Below are positions 5,540 through 6,856 of a stretch of 6,856 bases of DNA, one piece after another (within the stretch, counting starts at the first letter, position 1; each line of letters opens with the position of its first letter). The position numbers were made by a program, and so were the translations under genes. Below the pieces are notes generated by a model. The model was not told the origin of the DNA. It saw nothing but the letters and a program-made list of their open reading frames with translations, and ran no database searches. The stretch comes from Bacillota bacterium (GTDB lineage Bacteria > Bacillota > Clostridia > UBA1381), in the NCBI GenBank assembly GCA_021205715.1, contig JAJPXA010000126.1, positions 1 through 6,856 on the forward strand. The letters run 5' to 3'.

Positions 5540-6184
5540 ATGGCGGAATACGCGGCGCAATGTAAAAAGCTCGGACTGCGCTTTGAGGGGATAGCATCGG
5601 GATTTTTGGGTTCGGAAAAGCAGATAAGCATCGTCGAGGGATTTATAAACGATTTTGCCGATGAAAACACGCGCGTTGTGATAGACCCCGTGATGGGGGA
5701 AAACGGGCGCGCGTATCCGACCTATACGGATAAAATGTGCGCCGAGATGTCGTATCTCGCGGCGAGGGCGGATATTCTCACGCCGAACGTGACGGAGGCT
5801 TGTATGCTGACCGCGACGGAGTTTAAGGCGGAGGGGTGGACGGAGAGCGAGCTTTTTGCGCTGACAGAAAAGCTCAATAAAATCGGCGCGAAAAATATAG
5901 TAATTTCGGGAATCCATATGGGCGAGTATATTTCAAACGCGGTTTTGAACGAGGACGGGCGGTTTGAAATAATAAAGCAAAAGCGTGTCGGCGCGTTCCG
6001 CTCGGGAACGGGCGATATTTTCGCGGCGGTGATAGCCGCGGACGCGGTAAACGGCGTTGATTTCGGCGAAAGCGTAACGAAAGCGTCGCGTTTTGTGAGT
6101 GACTGCGTTGCCGAAACCGAAAAGCGCGGCATACCGCTTACCGACGGAGTGTGCTTTGAGAACGTTTTGCACAGACTAAAATAA
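5540..6184 (+). pseudogene. pdxY: pyridoxal/pyridoxamine kinase, C-terminal part (interrupted gene)
   Basis: A 214-codon open frame holding the remaining three quarters of a pyridoxal/pyridoxamine kinase (phosphorylates B6 vitamers with ATP in salvage of pyridoxal phosphate). In numbering continued from ATG 5330 it shows GIASGFLGS (87-95), VIDPVMGENG (117-126), DILTPNVTEA (148-157), VISGIHMGEY (191-200) and the catalytic/anion-hole motif SGTGDIFAA with Asp229. Counting through the interrupted stretch gives 284 residues, the usual length of the family. No stop or frameshift occurs in these 214 codons, so inactivation, if real, is recent. A GGAG (5533-5536) stands only 3 bases before ATG 5540, a poor ribosome site, so independent translation is possible but doubtful. 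It is the last gene of the operon, 15 bases before the terminator hairpin. Confidence 0.8.
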
Positions 6185-6199
6185 AAAATTTATTGAAAC

Positions 6200-6234
6200 A
6201 AAAAACGGTGTCCGAAAATCGGGCACCGTTTTTT
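6200..6234. terminator. bidirectional Rho-independent terminator
   Basis: Arms 6200-6214 (six A, then CGGTGTCCG) and 6220-6234 (CGGGCACCG, then six T) pair over 15 positions with one G-U pair and an AAAAT loop. The flanking A6 and T6 give a U tract on either strand. It lies between the convergent kinase and rubrerythrin genes and ends both. Confidence 0.92.
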
Positions 6235-6244
6235 GATATATGTA

Positions 6245-6784
6245 TTAATAATTTTCGGCTCTTACCATAAAATAGCTTTGCGGATGAGCGCATACGGGGC
6301 ATACTCCCGGCGCTTTTTTGCCGATAACGATATGACCGCAGTTTGAGCATTCCCAAATTGTGTCGCCGTCCTTTGAGAATACGCAGTCGCCCTCGATATT
6401 CGCGAGCAGCTTTCTGTAGCGTTCCTCGTGGGTTTTCTCTATAGCGCCGACCATCTTAAAGAGAGCGGCGATTTGAGTAAAGCCCTCCTCGCGCGCCGTT
6501 TTTTCAAACTCGTCGTACATATCGGTCCACTCGTAATTTTCGCCCGCCGCGGCATCCTCCAAGTTCGCGGTCGTTGTCGGAACATCGCCGCCGTGCAGGA
6601 GCTTAAACCAAATTTTCGCGTGTTCCTTCTCGTTGTTTGCGGTCGCCTCGAAAAGCTCGCCTATCTGAACATAGCCTTCCTTTTTCGCCTTAGACGCGTA
6701 ATACTTATATTTGGTATGCGCCTGCGATTCTCCGGCGAACGCCGTCATCAAATTTTGTTCTGTTTTTGAACCTTTGAGTTCCAT
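6245..6784 (-). CDS. rbr: rubrerythrin (di-iron peroxidase with C-terminal rubredoxin domain)
   Basis: A cytoplasmic NADH-linked peroxidase of anaerobes that reduces hydrogen peroxide to water, receiving electrons through rubredoxin-type proteins. The 179-residue protein has a ferritin-like four-helix domain (about 1-130) with the di-iron ligands Glu19 (FAGESQA), Glu52 and His55 (NEKEHAK), Glu82 and Glu85 (GENYEW), and Glu116 and His119 (EKTHEERY). A rubredoxin domain follows, with CSNC (146-149) and CPVCAHP (162-168). All expected metal ligands are present and the length is typical. The start is ATG 6784, with AAGGAGG 8 bases upstream; the open frame reaches 18 codons further but that stretch includes the ribosome site. 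It is transcribed alone, towards the kinase gene. A Fur/PerR-like inverted repeat at the promoter suggests peroxide control. Confidence 0.96.
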   Translation of the reverse strand: MELKGSKTEQNLMTAFAGESQAHTKYKYYASKAKKEGYVQIGELFEATANNEKEHAKIWFKLLHGGDVPTTTANLEDAAAGENYEWTDMYDEFEKTAREEGFTQIAALFKMVGAIEKTHEERYRKLLANIEGDCVFSKDGDTIWECSNCGHIVIGKKAPGVCPVCAHPQSYFMVRAENY

Positions 6785-6792
6785 AATGTATT

Positions 6793-6799
6793 CCTCCTT
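6793..6799 (-). promoter_or_regulatory. Shine-Dalgarno of rubrerythrin
   Basis: On the - strand AAGGAGG (6799-6793) precedes the ATG at 6784 by 8 bases. It excludes the longer in-frame reading that begins at 6838, because that reading would translate through this site and the probable operator. Confidence 0.85.
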
Positions 6800-6805
6800 G
6801 CTTAA

Positions 6806-6822
6806 ATAGTTATCATTACTAT
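6806..6822. promoter_or_regulatory. candidate Fur/PerR-type operator of rubrerythrin
   Basis: ATAGTTATCATTACTAT is a 17-base inverted repeat around C6814 with 7 of 8 symmetric pairs matching. Its 7-1-7 geometry and A/T-rich arms resemble Fur-family boxes (PerR type TTATAATnATTATAA). It lies between the -10 box and the ribosome site, over the predicted transcription start near 6822. Rubrerythrin genes are known PerR targets in clostridia. Which regulator binds is inferred. Confidence 0.55.
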
Positions 6823-6828
6823 ATTTAT

Positions 6829-6856
6829 ATTTTACCACCGTTCCCTCTGTTTTGTC
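6829..6856 (-). promoter_or_regulatory. probable rubrerythrin promoter, -35 cut by the window edge
   Basis: On the - strand TAAAAT (6834-6829) is a good -10. Eighteen bases upstream the window ends in GACA (6856-6853), which would complete TTGACA if the next two + strand bases are AA. The -10 is seen; the full -35 is inferred. Confidence 0.55.

Overview
The window looks like chromosomal DNA of an anaerobic, Gram-positive-type member of the Clostridia (Bacillota), probably an uncultured gut or rumen lineage. This is inferred from the gene content: a DUF2974 (Mbeg1-like) hydrolase, a clostridial-type citrate synthase, a LytB-like glucosaminidase with BIG2 domains, and a two-domain rubrerythrin. 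Canonical TTGACA/TAnAAT promoters, strong GGAGG ribosome sites and two TTG starts agree with it. I see no RNA genes, mobile elements or CRISPR array.

Layout. Positions 1-57 hold a hairpin terminator. From 3059 leftward (- strand) runs a probable three-gene operon: a MarR regulator (2981-2556), citrate synthase (2513-1146) and a DUF2974 alpha/beta hydrolase (1140-58). It has one clear promoter (TTGACA-17-TAAAAT), with a 7-5-7 inverted repeat covering the predicted transcription start, so the operon is probably autorepressed by its own MarR protein.

Divergently, from a second consensus promoter at 3120-3148 (+ strand), runs a second probable operon: a secreted cell-wall glucosaminidase (3195-4619), a YgjP-type zinc metallopeptidase (4639-5301) and a pyridoxal/pyridoxamine kinase gene (5330-6184). 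The kinase gene is interrupted by four in-frame TAA codons confined to about 40 bases. Both flanks stay in the same frame and the total length is that of an intact kinase. This is the strangest feature of the window. A bidirectional terminator (6200-6234) closes this operon and also the convergent rubrerythrin gene (6784-6245). The rubrerythrin promoter region carries a Fur/PerR-like inverted repeat at its predicted start site.

How the genes fit together. Citrate synthase supplies citrate, probably for an incomplete, glutamate-forming TCA branch. Rubrerythrin detoxifies peroxide. The glucosaminidase remodels peptidoglycan. Why a MarR regulator, citrate synthase and a DUF2974 hydrolase share an operon is not explained by known pathways. 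I did not find a convincing wholly new system; the best leads are the stop-cluster kinase and the MarR-gltA-hydrolase unit.
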